Both the position numbers and the translations under genes were made by a program. The notes under the pieces were generated by a model that ran no database searches, was not told the DNA's origin, and was given only the letters and a program-made list of their open reading frames with translations. Shown piece by piece: positions 30,484 to 39,118 of a stretch of 45,965 bases of DNA. The stretch's first letter is position 1, and each line of letters begins with the position of its first letter. The stretch comes from Kiritimatiellales bacterium (GTDB taxonomy: Bacteria; Verrucomicrobiota; Kiritimatiellia; Kiritimatiellales; Tichowtungiaceae), in NCBI GenBank assembly GCA_041656295.1, contig JBBADV010000020.1, positions 1 through 45,965 on the forward strand, given 5' to 3'.

Positions 30484-30499
30484 ACATCAAATTTGATGT
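30484..30499. promoter_or_regulatory. Palindromic operator candidate for the HigBA-like system
   Basis: ACATCAAATTTGATGT is a perfect 16-base palindrome between the fumC stop (30502) and the toxin ATG (30475). Its position and two-fold symmetry suit autoregulation by the dimeric XRE antitoxin. The promoter itself would lie in the 3' end of fumC. Confidence 0.6.
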
Positions 30500-30501
30500 A
30501 T

Positions 30502-31899
30502 TTAGTCTTGCGGACGATTTGAATTTGCGAGCAGGGCGGCGAATTCTTTTTCCGGCAGCAGGTTTTTTTCGCGGACGAGCTCCGTCAGCGTTTTGCCCGT
30601 GGCAAGACTCTCTTTTACAAGTTCTGCCACACGATCATAGCCGAGAACCGGGTTTAAAATTGTCGGCAGCCCGGCACTGCGCTCGAAGTAATTTTTACAG
30701 ACCGCTTCATTCGCCGTGATTCCGCGCACGCATTTTTTGTCCAGCGCCGCGCAGACGCGGATCAGAATGTTTAACGACTTAACAATATTCACGCCGACGA
30801 GCGGCATGTGCGTATTTAATTCAAGCTGACCGGCGGCGCATCCTGCGGCTACCGCCGCATCGTTGCCGACCACCTGGAGGCAGGCCATATTCGCAGCTTC
30901 GCAAATGCCCGGATTAATTTTGCCGGGCATAATTGATGAGCCCGGTTCCACTGCCGGCAGATTAATCTCGCCGAGTCCGGTATTCGGGCCGGAGCTGATC
31001 AGACGCAGGTCGTTCACAATTTTATTAATATCCAGCGCCAGCAGTTTCAATGCGCCGGAAAATGCGCCCATATCGGAAAGGAACTGCGTAATTTCAATAC
31101 CGTTCGTGGCGACGCGATATTCCTGTCCGGTGGCCTGATTCAATGCACTGATAATTTTTTCGCGAAAGGCCGCCGGGGTATTTACACCGGTGCCGATTGC
31201 GTTGCCGCCGACTCCCAGTTCAAGCAGATCCATGCACGTACATGCCACGCGCCGTTCCGCTTTACGCAACGCATGCGCCCATGCCGCAAATTCCTGTCCG
31301 AGCGTTACCGGCACCGCATCCTGCAGATGCGTGCGGCCGGCTTTCCAGACACCAGAAAATTCATCCGCTTTTTTATTCAGCGCCTCAATCAGCTCGTCCA
31401 GCGCCTGAAACAGTGCGCCGCAGCGCTGCACCGCCGCGACACGAATTGCCGACGGAAATATATTGTTCGTCGACTGGCCCCTGTTTACATCGTCGTTCGG
31501 ATGAACCGTTTTGCGGTCGCCGCGCGCACCGGCAAGCGATTCCGCTGCCAGATTCGCCAGCACTTCGTTTACATTCATGTTACTGGACGTGCCGGAACCC
31601 GCCTGAAACAGATCGATTGGAAACTGATCGTCAAACCTGCCGCTCAGCACATCGCCGCACGCGCCGGCAATCGCCACTGCTTTTTCAGGTGACAGGAGAC
31701 CGAGCTCCGCATTGGCCGCCGCACACGCCTGCTTCAACTGAACCATCGCGTAAATCAATTCGACAGGCAGCGGCTCGCCCGCCATATTAAAATTCGCAAT
31801 CGACCGGCAGGTATGCGCGCCGTACATCGCATCGTCCGGAACCTGAAGTTCGCCGAAAGAATCTTTTTCTGTTCTCATAATACGCTGGATTTTATCCAT
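30502..31899 (-). CDS. fumC: Class II fumarate hydratase (fumarase/aspartase superfamily)
   Basis: Interconverts fumarate and malate in the citric-acid cycle. The 465-residue product has the superfamily marks: DLFQAGSGTSSNMNVNEVLAN near residue 95, GRTHLQDAVPVTLGQE near 195, GVGGNAIGTG, and the signature GSSIMPGKINP (about 322-332) followed by the mobile loop. The wording of these motifs fits fumarase better than aspartate ammonia-lyase, though the latter is not excluded. The start is not certain: ATG at 31899 or at 31878 (MRTEKDSFG), which matches many relatives. Two degraded fragments of this gene lie at 32960-33000 and 34133-34239. Confidence 0.9.
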   Translation of the reverse strand: MDKIQRIMRTEKDSFGELQVPDDAMYGAHTCRSIANFNMAGEPLPVELIYAMVQLKQACAAANAELGLLSPEKAVAIAGACGDVLSGRFDDQFPIDLFQAGSGTSSNMNVNEVLANLAAESLAGARGDRKTVHPNDDVNRGQSTNNIFPSAIRVAAVQRCGALFQALDELIEALNKKADEFSGVWKAGRTHLQDAVPVTLGQEFAAWAHALRKAERRVACTCMDLLELGVGGNAIGTGVNTPAAFREKIISALNQATGQEYRVATNGIEITQFLSDMGAFSGALKLLALDINKIVNDLRLISSGPNTGLGEINLPAVEPGSSIMPGKINPGICEAANMACLQVVGNDAAVAAGCAAGQLELNTHMPLVGVNIVKSLNILIRVCAALDKKCVRGITANEAVCKNYFERSAGLPTILNPVLGYDRVAELVKESLATGKTLTELVREKNLLPEKEFAALLANSNRPQD

Positions 31900-31937
31900 C
31901 ACCCGGTGAGATTGGAACGCAAAACAGAAAGGAAATA

Positions 31938-32015
31938 ATTCAAACCGCGGATCAAACGGATATAAACTAATTTTTCAACCGCGAATGAACGCCAATGAAC
32001 GCGAATAAAAAGGTA
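31938..32015. repeat. 'AACCGCGGATCAAACGGAT' intergenic repeat
   Basis: The text runs AACCGCGGATCAAACGGATA then CAACCGCGAATGAACGCCAA and GAACGCGAATAAAAAGG. A related stretch follows at 32822-32875 (CGCTGATAG..AAACGGATTTTTCAACTGCG) and near 3045-3075. These phrases form a dispersed low-complexity family of gene gaps and do not encode anything I can recognise. Confidence 0.5.
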
Positions 32016-32099
32016 GGGGTGGCGCGCCGTCGTCATCCGCCGCACGAATACAAAACAGAGACTTTTAATTTTCCGACGCATGTGGTATTCTATGCCGCA

Positions 32100-32519
32100 A
32101 TGAAAGAAGAACAGGATATTCGGTGGAAACAACGGTTCCGGAATTTTGACAGAGCATTTGTGCTTTTGCGCGGTGCGCTGGAAGAAGCGGACGTCGGCGA
32201 ATTTAATCCGCTGGAGCAGGAAGGACTCGTTCAGCGGTTTGAATACACGTTCGAACTCGCGTGGAAAACCGCCAAAGATTACCTGATTGAAAATGGCGCG
32301 ACATTTCTGGAAATCACTCCGCGCAGTGTAATCAAAGAGGCATTCGCCGCCGGAATTATCAAAGACGGCGATGTGTTTATGAAAATGATGCTCGACCGCA
32401 ATCTGATGTCGCACTGCTACGACTTTGCAAAATTTTTAGAAGTCATCGGTCGCGTAAAAACAGATTATCTGCCGGCGCTCGGTGAACTGCACGATTTCTT
32501 TCTTGGAAAAATAATATGA
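32100..32519 (+). CDS. HI0074/HepT-like nucleotidyltransferase substrate-binding protein
   Basis: A 139-residue all-helical protein of the HI0074 type. Family marks are RWKQRFRNFDRAFVLL near the start, EQEGLVQRFEYTFELAWKTAKDYL in the middle and DRNLMSHCYDFA then a final helix. It acts with the small nucleotidyltransferase that follows; such pairs are related to the MNT-HepT toxin-antitoxin systems, where the transferase adds AMP to its partner. The RxxxY-like catalytic motif of true HepT RNases is not clearly present. The ATG at 32100 fits relatives; the longer in-frame start at 31995 lies in the intergenic repeat. It overlaps the next gene by 4 bp. Confidence 0.87.
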   Translation: MKEEQDIRWKQRFRNFDRAFVLLRGALEEADVGEFNPLEQEGLVQRFEYTFELAWKTAKDYLIENGATFLEITPRSVIKEAFAAGIIKDGDVFMKMMLDRNLMSHCYDFAKFLEVIGRVKTDYLPALGELHDFFLGKII

Positions 32520-32815
32520 CCGCCGGACTGGACGAAAAAACTGCAACGTTGATCCGCACCGTTCTCAAAAAATTTCCGGCGGTTGAGCGCGCCGTGCTTT
32601 TCGGCTCACGTGCTAAAGGAATGCACGCCGCTAATTCCGACATCGACATCGCGTTTTTCGGCGAAATTGATTCACAACTGGCAGAACAAATCAGCCTCGA
32701 TTTAAACGAACTCCCATTGCCGCAGAAATTCGACGTTCAACCTTATGCCGGAATAAAAAATCCGGCGCTCAAAGATCATATCGACCGCATCGGAATTACC
32801 GTTTATGAGCGGTGA
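32516..32815 (+). CDS. MNT-like minimal nucleotidyltransferase
   Basis: A 99-residue DNA polymerase-beta-type nucleotidyltransferase. It shows the signature AVLFGSRAKGMHAANSDIDIAFFG (residues about 26-49), with GSR and the paired metal Asp in DID, and a later Asp in KFDVQPY. This is the minimal catalytic fold seen in MNT antitoxins and HI0073. The ATGA overlap with the HepT-like gene indicates coupled translation. Likely a toxin-antitoxin or related regulatory pair; the polarity of its activity is not known here. Confidence 0.9.
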   Translation: MTAGLDEKTATLIRTVLKKFPAVERAVLFGSRAKGMHAANSDIDIAFFGEIDSQLAEQISLDLNELPLPQKFDVQPYAGIKNPALKDHIDRIGITVYER

Positions 32816-32959
32816 AAAATTTGACCGCTGATAGAGTGGGAATATAAACGGATTTTTCAACTGCGAAAAAATATAAGTATGTAACCTTCGCGGCATTTAA
32901 TTAAAACATTTGCCGAATGGGAGTATCGCCCAGCAGTTCACGTGGTCGCGTTTCGCTCT

Positions 32960-33000
32960 ATATTAAAATTCGCAATTGATCAGTACGTATGCATACCATA
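32960..33000 (-). pseudogene. fumC: fumC fragment A (degraded)
   Basis: The plus strand here shares ATATTAAAATTCGCAAT exactly with the active fumC (near 31782) and then GTATGC and other bases. On the minus strand it reads YGMHTY-stop-SIANFNI against YGAHTCRSIANFNM in FumC. Only about 14 codons remain, with a stop. The 140 bp before it (from 32820) hold only intergenic repeat text. Confidence 0.7.
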
Positions 33001-33027
33001 GCGTTACATTTACTCGGAGAGTTTTTT

Positions 33028-33939
33028 TCAATTCTCACTTTCGCCCTTCTTTTCGTCAAATTGCATAATTTGTTTGAGTATGGGTTCAAAGTCTGTAAAA
33101 AGATCGGCTTTCAGTACAAATCCTAAATTTACTGGGATATCGCTATTTGATCGCGGTTCCAGTTTTGTTGGGATATTCTTAACGATAATGGTTCCTTCTA
33201 CTGTATATTGTGGACCTGCGTAAATTATGCCTAGAAAATTAATCTGTCCTCCGCCTGCTATGAAAGAAGAGTTTTCAATATAAGCACCTTCATTAAAACG
33301 AAATACTGGCGAGCCATTTGATCCCGGGAAACATGCTGCATCAATAAGAAATTCTTTTTTTCCTTCATAATCTATTTGTGGATTCGTTGCGGTAACACCC
33401 TTTCGGGTAATGGGCAAATTATTTTTTGAATCCCATAACCCAATCGGATAACCAAGGAAAATAATGTCTTGTAACGTTCCCATAGTTGATGTGGTTGGCA
33501 AAAGTAATGAATCATCCAAACAAATGTAGAATGGGTTCTTTCCTTGCATTTCTGCACGTTTTATCAGAGGTGCAATAAGCATAATACAAAGATCAATGGA
33601 CGTGTCCGGATGAGGAATTCACAGCGATTCAAAATTATCAAATGCTACGGAAAAATAACTGCCAATTTTGGGTAGTGAATTAGTTCCTCTTTCGGTGAGA
33701 TAAAATTGCCCTTTTGTTGCACCCTTTATGACGTGTTTACATGTCACAAGAACGGGAACGTATGACCCGTTTTCGTTGTCATTAAAAAAAGAAAAGAAAA
33801 AAGCTGTGCCGGTGCCATTTTCAGTTTGAATTCTAACCGTAGTGTGAGTTAGCCGTTCAGAAATAGATAAAGGTGATTCTGCTTTTATAGCGCAATAGCT
33901 GATAATGATTAATAACTGGATAGTAAATAAATTTTTCAT
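33028..33939 (-). pseudogene. Secreted trypsin-like serine protease with an in-frame TGA
   Basis: Two minus-strand ORFs (33939-33619 and 33582-33028) lie in the same frame and are separated only by a TGA at 33621-33619. Reading through gives ESL-stop-IPHPDTSIDLCIMLIAP, a continuous sequence in which Trp (TGG) is the likely original. The protein has a signal peptide (MKNLFTIQLLIIISYCAIKA), then TVRIQTENGTGTAFFF, LVTCKHVIKGA with the catalytic His, the Asp in TSIDL and the Ser in FPGSNGSPVF, so the full trypsin-like triad is kept. It is AT-rich compared with neighbours and so probably acquired. A recent nonsense mutation is the simplest reading; a sequencing error is possible. Confidence 0.8.
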
Positions 33940-33966
33940 ACATTAAATGTTGAAAGATTAAAATAC

Positions 33967-34134
33967 TTAATTACAATTTTTATTTTTAAAAAGTTTTGTC
34001 GTATAATGAAGGGTGATATTGGTTAAATCTTTGCCGCCGAGCACGCGGGCGATTTCTTCGGTGTGGGCGTCGCCGGTGAGTCGGGGAATTTGCGTGAAGG
34101 TGCGTCCGTTGCGAACCTGTTTTGAAACGGCGAA
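33967..34134 (-). pseudogene. recN: recN C-terminal fragment
   Basis: The minus strand reads FAVSKQVRNGRTFTQIPRLT then EEIARVLGGKDLTNITLHYT and ends at TTKLFKNKNCN. RecN proteins end in just this way (V.K.V.NGRT.T.I..L...E...E.AR.LGG...T..TL.HA..LL). Only the last 56 codons are present; the ATPase domain is missing. It is joined directly to the fumC fragment at DQFPI/FAVSK, so the junction is an illegitimate recombination point. Confidence 0.78.
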
Positions 34135-34239
34135 TTGGAAACTGATCGTCAAACTTACCACTTAGCGCATCGCCGTGCGCTCCCGCAATTACCACCGCGC
34201 ATGCCTGCTTCAGCTGAACCATCGCATAAATTAATTTAA
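34133..34239 (-). pseudogene. fumC: fumC fragment B (degraded)
   Basis: The minus strand reads IKLIYAMVQLKQACA, then VVIAGAHGDALSGKFDDQFPI, matching FumC residues about 47-88 with a 13-residue gap (AANAELGLLSPEK is missing). It starts directly at the stop codon of thiC and ends at the recN fragment. The closely similar DNA around CAGTTTCCAAT shows it derives from fumC itself or a close copy. Confidence 0.8.
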
Positions 34240-35772
34240 TCAATCGCCATCGTTTTTACGGATGTCATGATTGATGCGCATGGAGCAGAATTTTTCTCCG
34301 CACATGGAGCAGTAACGCTGTTTAACTTCAAATTTTTCTCCGGGCGGCATGGACTGTTCGCGGAACCGGCGTGCGCGTTCGGGATCGAAGCACAGGTTAA
34401 ACTGATCTTCCCACCGGAATTCAAACCGTGCCTTGCTGATTGCGTTATCGCGTTCCTGAGCACCGGGGATCCCTTTGGCAAGGTCGGCGGCATGTGCCGC
34501 AATTTTATGTGCGACAACTCCTTCGCGCACGTCATCTTTATCCGGCAGACCAAGGTGTTCTTTCGGCGTGACATAGCACAGCATAGCACAGCCGTACCAG
34601 CCGATGATTGCGCCGCCGATGGCACTGTTGAGATGATCGTAACCGGCGCCGAGATCGGTGACTAAGGGGCCGAGCGTATAGAACGGCGCTTCATAACAGT
34701 CGGCGAGTTCGCGTTCCATATTTTCTTTGATCAAATGCATCGGCACGTGACCGGGACCCTCAATCATCACCTGACAGCCGTGCTTCCATGCAACCTGCGC
34801 CAGCTCGCCGAGTGTTTTAAGTTCACCGAATTGCGCGGCATCGTTTGCATCGGCAAGACAGCCCGGGCGCAGTCCGTCACCGAGTGAAAATGCAATATCA
34901 TACGCCCGGCAGATTTCGCAGATTTCTTCAAAGTGCGTATAGAGAAAACTCTCTTCGTTTTTTGATTGCATCCACTGCGCCATAATTGAGCCGCCGCGGC
35001 TGACAATTCCGGTCAACCGGCCGTTTGCGAGCGGAATATGCTCTCTTAAAATTCCGGCGTGTATAGTGAAATAGTCGACACCCTGCTCCGCCTGTTCAAG
35101 CAGCGTCTCTTTGTAAACGTCCCAGTTGAGCGCATCGATCGCGCCGGAAACTTTTTGCAGCGCCTGATACAGCGGCACCGTGCCAATAGGCGCCGGACAA
35201 TGACGCAGAATCGCTTCACGGGTCTCATGAATCTGCTTTCCGGTGGATAAATCCATAACAGTGTCGGCACCCCAGAGAATCGCCCACTGCATTTTTTCGA
35301 GCTCTTCTTCGATTGACGAGCCAAGCGCGGAGTTACCAATGTTGGCATTAACTTTAGTGCGGAATTTTCTGCCGATTATCATCGGCTCGCTTTCCGGATG
35401 ATTGCGGTTGGCCGGAATAATGGCGCGGCCGGCGGCAACTTCGTCACGCACAAACTCCGGCGCGACCTGCTCGCGAATGGCTGCAAATTCCATTTCCGGC
35501 GTGATGATCTTCCGGCGGGCAAATTCAAGCTGCGTTGCATGTTCACGTGCGGCGATCCACGGCGCACGCAATGCAGGCAGAACGCCGCCGGTTTGCGGGC
35601 CGGATGTATCGTAAACGCGGACCGGTGCATTATAACTTTTTTGAGTTCCGTCGGCGTTCAGCGTATGCGCGAGTTCAATTTCGCGAAACGGCACACGTAC
35701 GCCGGTAATTTTCCCATCCACATAAACTTTCCGCGAGTGCGGGAACCAGTTTCCGTATCCATTATTTTTCAT
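34240..35772 (-). CDS. thiC: Phosphomethylpyrimidine synthase (HMP-P synthase)
   Basis: A radical-SAM enzyme that turns aminoimidazole ribotide into the thiamine pyrimidine HMP-P. The 510-residue protein carries the ThiC landmarks NANIGNSALGSSIEEE, ADTVMDLSTG, GIVSRGGSIMAQWM, GDGLRPGC, VMIEGPGHVPMHLI and the C-terminal Fe-S motif CSMCGEKFC. The ATG at 35772 is preceded by GGAG at the right spacing; upstream starts at 35784 and 35811 are less likely, the latter lying at the edge of the riboswitch. Its expression should be controlled by the TPP riboswitch just upstream. No other thi gene is nearby. Confidence 0.97.
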   Translation of the reverse strand: MKNNGYGNWFPHSRKVYVDGKITGVRVPFREIELAHTLNADGTQKSYNAPVRVYDTSGPQTGGVLPALRAPWIAAREHATQLEFARRKIITPEMEFAAIREQVAPEFVRDEVAAGRAIIPANRNHPESEPMIIGRKFRTKVNANIGNSALGSSIEEELEKMQWAILWGADTVMDLSTGKQIHETREAILRHCPAPIGTVPLYQALQKVSGAIDALNWDVYKETLLEQAEQGVDYFTIHAGILREHIPLANGRLTGIVSRGGSIMAQWMQSKNEESFLYTHFEEICEICRAYDIAFSLGDGLRPGCLADANDAAQFGELKTLGELAQVAWKHGCQVMIEGPGHVPMHLIKENMERELADCYEAPFYTLGPLVTDLGAGYDHLNSAIGGAIIGWYGCAMLCYVTPKEHLGLPDKDDVREGVVAHKIAAHAADLAKGIPGAQERDNAISKARFEFRWEDQFNLCFDPERARRFREQSMPPGEKFEVKQRYCSMCGEKFCSMRINHDIRKNDGD

Positions 35773-35811
35773 CGTTTTCTCCATTGGCGGAGCGGAAGGG
35801 ATACGGTTCAA

Positions 35812-35893
35812 CGCGCTTCCCTTCGCGGCATTATCCGCGCAGGTTCATAGGGTTTGTTCTCAGCAATCCGCATTCCGGATGCACCCCCGGCAA
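35812..35893 (-). promoter_or_regulatory. TPP riboswitch (THI element)
   Basis: On the minus strand: CCGGGGGTGCATCC, GGATTGCTGAGAACAAACCC, TATGAACCTG, GCGGATAATGCCGC and AAGGGAAG, in the order known for thiamine pyrophosphate aptamers (GGGGUGC, GCUGAGA, ACCC, GAACCUGA, GAAGGGAAG). The thiC ATG is about 40 bp downstream. No clear terminator lies between them, so control of translation is likely. Confidence 0.94.
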
Positions 35894-35974
35894 TCCGCAG
35901 ACTTTACATGAAGTACTGCTGTAACAAAGAACAAAGTGCACAATCGTTAAAGAACCGAACGCCGGCGAATTGTT

Positions 35975-37684
35975 TTATAACATCACAGTATGATGCAACT
36001 GTTTTGAAGAAACGAATTCAATTTCATGCGAATCGAATTTTAATTGTGCGCGGTCAGGCTGAACCGTGAGTTTAAATTTTGTTTCCGGCCGGCGGTGTTT
36101 GAAAATATTAACCAGCAGGATTGCTTTCTCAAGCCCGTCGCCGGTTTGAAAATTCCAGACTTCATCGGGCTGGGCGAGTCGCGGTGCAGCGTAAATTGAA
36201 TCGGAATTCAGCACTGTAATTTTTTCAATGAGCTGCTGATCGGAAAAATCTTTGGTTTCGTCAATAGAAACCGGATTGCGCTCAAGCGCCGCTTTGAAGA
36301 AGGGCGCCCAGTCGGAACGGGTCATATCGCGCAGAGCATAAAATGAAAGCTCGGCGGCAGAGTTTTCAGTGCGCATGCTCTCGAGATAAGCGATGATTTC
36401 TTCACGGGTCATGCCAGGCATGATCTCCAGTTTTTTCCACGGCACAGACTGTTTGTTTTCCATCGCCGGAAATTCCGGTTCGAGATGAACGAATGAGGCC
36501 AGTGCCGCAAGCATTTCATTTTTGTGTATGCTGGTGCATTCCAGCTTTTCACCGAGCTCTGCCATGCCGGCGGCGTCGTAATATTTCATCGGGGCCTGCT
36601 TAAAAAACTCTTCGAGTTTCGGCATGCAGATGCGGTCTTGAATCGGCGAGGGATAAAACTCTCCGCTGTCGATCTCCTCAAGCAGTTTGTCGCGCGTGCC
36701 GTCGCTGACTTTATAGGAACTGCCGTGTTCATAGGCATACGCGCGTTCGGCGGCGATCCACCGTTTTTTACCGTGAAACATGTGGCAGATCTGAAAACAT
36801 TGCTGGAAGCGCGAATGCTGCCGTAAAAAATTTGCGAGAATCTCAAAGGTGATGCCGGTGGAGAGATAGGCGCCGATCTGCTTTTTGAACCGTTCGTAAT
36901 GCGCCGGTTCCATCGTATATTCCGGATAAACGCTGTGAACATATCCGGTATTGTTGAGCACCATCGTAATTTGTTCATGCCGCAGGGCGCGCTGGGCTTT
37001 ATCCGTCAGTTCCGTGCCGTTGAACCACATGTTTTTGGTGACAATACGCCGGTTGTTCGTCAGCAGCCCGTCGTCCACCATAACAAAATTCTGTGAATGG
37101 AGCGGGGTGGCCATCAGGAAAATATCTTCCAGCGGAATGCCGCACACAATGAACAGCGCAGCGGCGTACAGCGCAGCCAGCGAAACACATTCACCGGCGC
37201 CGGCACGATAGTTTTTTTTGCGCACAAACGCATTCATCGCCTCCACCGTTTCCGTTTTCCAGTAGGGAATGATATCCGCCGAGTATTTTTCGAGTCCGAA
37301 ATGCCGGCGGATATCGAGATCAAAATAGTGTTTATCGCCTTCGTAACCGAACAGCGCATTGCTCTGGCTGATGGTTTTCAGATCCATATACGGTGCAAAG
37401 CGTTTTAATTCAGTCTCTTTGCTGGTGAGCCCCCACGTATCGAGGTCGAGGTTGAATTCATAATGATCCATGATGAATTGTTTGAGCCGGTCGATTTTCC
37501 GGCGCGGACTCATTTTATCGATTTTTTTAAACCACGGATCATTGCGCCATTCCCAGACAGACGGACTCATCAGGTTCGCCAGTACCAGGGCATAAAACAG
37601 ATCCGGGAAAACAAAAATTTCCATGTCGGAAAGGGTGATGGCGGAAGAGTATTTTTCTAAATTTTCCGGTGTAAATGTTGACAT
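35975..37684 (-). CDS. Transglutaminase-like protein of unknown function
   Basis: A 569-residue soluble protein without a signal peptide. Residues 160-215 resemble a transglutaminase-like core: AGAGECVSLAALYAAALFIVCGIP (putative nucleophile Cys), FLMATPLHSQNFVMVDDGLLTNNRRI (His about 20-30 residues on, then Asp). Cys-His-Asp in this order and spacing is typical of the fold. The rest is helical with no other motif I know. It may be a protease or peptide hydrolase of cytoplasmic substrates, but the assignment is tentative. A single gene, divergent from the Arg-rich protein. Confidence 0.62.
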   Translation of the reverse strand: MSTFTPENLEKYSSAITLSDMEIFVFPDLFYALVLANLMSPSVWEWRNDPWFKKIDKMSPRRKIDRLKQFIMDHYEFNLDLDTWGLTSKETELKRFAPYMDLKTISQSNALFGYEGDKHYFDLDIRRHFGLEKYSADIIPYWKTETVEAMNAFVRKKNYRAGAGECVSLAALYAAALFIVCGIPLEDIFLMATPLHSQNFVMVDDGLLTNNRRIVTKNMWFNGTELTDKAQRALRHEQITMVLNNTGYVHSVYPEYTMEPAHYERFKKQIGAYLSTGITFEILANFLRQHSRFQQCFQICHMFHGKKRWIAAERAYAYEHGSSYKVSDGTRDKLLEEIDSGEFYPSPIQDRICMPKLEEFFKQAPMKYYDAAGMAELGEKLECTSIHKNEMLAALASFVHLEPEFPAMENKQSVPWKKLEIMPGMTREEIIAYLESMRTENSAAELSFYALRDMTRSDWAPFFKAALERNPVSIDETKDFSDQQLIEKITVLNSDSIYAAPRLAQPDEVWNFQTGDGLEKAILLVNIFKHRRPETKFKLTVQPDRAQLKFDSHEIEFVSSKQLHHTVML

Positions 37685-37765
37685 TATTCGTGCGCTCCTG
37701 TGAATTTTGCTTTTCCAAACTTACAAAAGCGTATACTAATGACGTTTCAAATCAAAGGATTTGCT

Positions 37766-39118
37766 ATGTCTGATAAAATGGCACTGCCGGAAAACGCTCC
37801 CCGCCCGGACGAAGATGTTCTGCTCGATCTCAATTTCGTACCGCAATGGGCAAAAAAAGAGCCGGGGATCAATCACTATGGGATTTCCGACCGCACGGAG
37901 CGGGAGCGGTCAGACCGCCGGCCGCGCGAACGCTCCGGCGGGCGCAGTGAACGCCGGCGGGATCGTGACGACCGCCGCGGCAGCCGTCCGCCGCGGCGTG
38001 AACGTGAGCGCAACGACGACCGCAGCGAACCGCGTCGCGGGCTGCCTGACCGGCGCGAGCACCGTCCTGAGCGGGTCGAGCTGCCGGTGGACATTAAATT
38101 CCTGCCTGACCAGAAGATGCTCGGTTCCATGGTGCGCCAGATTCATCACTCTAAACGCGCGTATCCGCTGGTTGATCTCGCCGGACTGTTCCTGGCCGAC
38201 ACCAAGGGGCATCTGGTCAAGATCGAAGTCCGTTCCGGTTCCGATTATAAATTTTACCAGGGACGTAAGTCGAAGATTGTTGCGACCGGTCGCGAAACAC
38301 TGCTTAACCAGATTATCAGCGATCACCTCGACACCTTTTTCATCAAGGAAGAACTCGATGTTGAACCGCCGGCCGGTGTATTCCCGATGATCGCCAAAAT
38401 CGACGACATGCTGATTGGCCCGCCGAATCACCACAGTTATGCTGACCGGCTCGCCGAAATCCACCGCACACGCTATGCCGGTATGCCGTTCGAGCGCTTT
38501 AAAGAAAAAGTCCAAACCGTGCGCGAAGAGGAACTCATTGAACGGTGGAAACAGGAAGCCTCGAAAAAAACAGTCTATCGCCTGAAAGACGCGCCGGCAG
38601 AAAACGCCAGAGAATTTTCACTCATTCAGGCGGAAGAGTATCTCCGCACCGCCGCTGCCGGTGATGAAATTGAAGAAGTCACGCGCGCCGTCATTCCCTC
38701 TGCGCTCGCCCGCAAAATTAAAGATTACAATCTCATTCGCATGATTCGCGAAGCCTGGCAGGCCGAAAGCCGGTTTCCGATCTCACTGTCATTTGCCTTG
38801 CGCGCTGCTTTCCGGCACCTGCACCTTTATATGTTTAAAGCCGGCCGGAATATGAACTTTGTCACCGCTGTAAAACCCGATCCGATTGCACCGGATGCAA
38901 CGGTTGAAAATATCCGCGTCGTGCTCGAATTTCTGGCTGACCATCCCGGCTCAACGCGTGAACAGCTGGTAGAAGAATTGTGCCCCGGCGCAGAAAAAGA
39001 TTCACCCGCCGCACTCGAAATTCTAAATCCGATCCGCTGGCTTGTGGAGCGCGGGCACCTGATCGAATTTTTTAACGGCACGCTCTCCGTTCCTTCGCGG
39101 CGGCGCAGAAGACAGTAG
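37766..39118 (+). CDS. Protein with Arg/Asp/Ser-rich disordered N-terminus, unknown function
   Basis: A 450-residue protein starting at the ATG at 37766 (MSDKMALPEN); an upstream in-frame start at 37700 lies in the promoter region. Residues about 35-110 are a low-complexity tract of RS/RD/RE/RR pairs (SDRRPRERSGGRSERRRDRDDRRG) that looks disordered and suited to RNA or acidic partners. The remaining 340 residues are folded, with LVDLAGLFLADTKGHLVKIEV, FPMIAKIDDMLIGPPNHHSYADRLAEIH and helical C-terminal segments, and the end is again basic (SRRRRRQ). I do not know its family; a role in RNA or ribosome handling is only a guess from composition. Confidence 0.65.
   Translation: MSDKMALPENAPRPDEDVLLDLNFVPQWAKKEPGINHYGISDRTERERSDRRPRERSGGRSERRRDRDDRRGSRPPRRERERNDDRSEPRRGLPDRREHRPERVELPVDIKFLPDQKMLGSMVRQIHHSKRAYPLVDLAGLFLADTKGHLVKIEVRSGSDYKFYQGRKSKIVATGRETLLNQIISDHLDTFFIKEELDVEPPAGVFPMIAKIDDMLIGPPNHHSYADRLAEIHRTRYAGMPFERFKEKVQTVREEELIERWKQEASKKTVYRLKDAPAENAREFSLIQAEEYLRTAAAGDEIEEVTRAVIPSALARKIKDYNLIRMIREAWQAESRFPISLSFALRAAFRHLHLYMFKAGRNMNFVTAVKPDPIAPDATVENIRVVLEFLADHPGSTREQLVEELCPGAEKDSPAALEILNPIRWLVERGHLIEFFNGTLSVPSRRRRRQ

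Noticed and set aside
33605..33640. Possible selenocysteine at the TGA in the protease gene
   Set aside because: No selenocysteine would be expected in a trypsin-like protease at this place, Trp fits the context and I see no clear SECIS-like hairpin after the codon.
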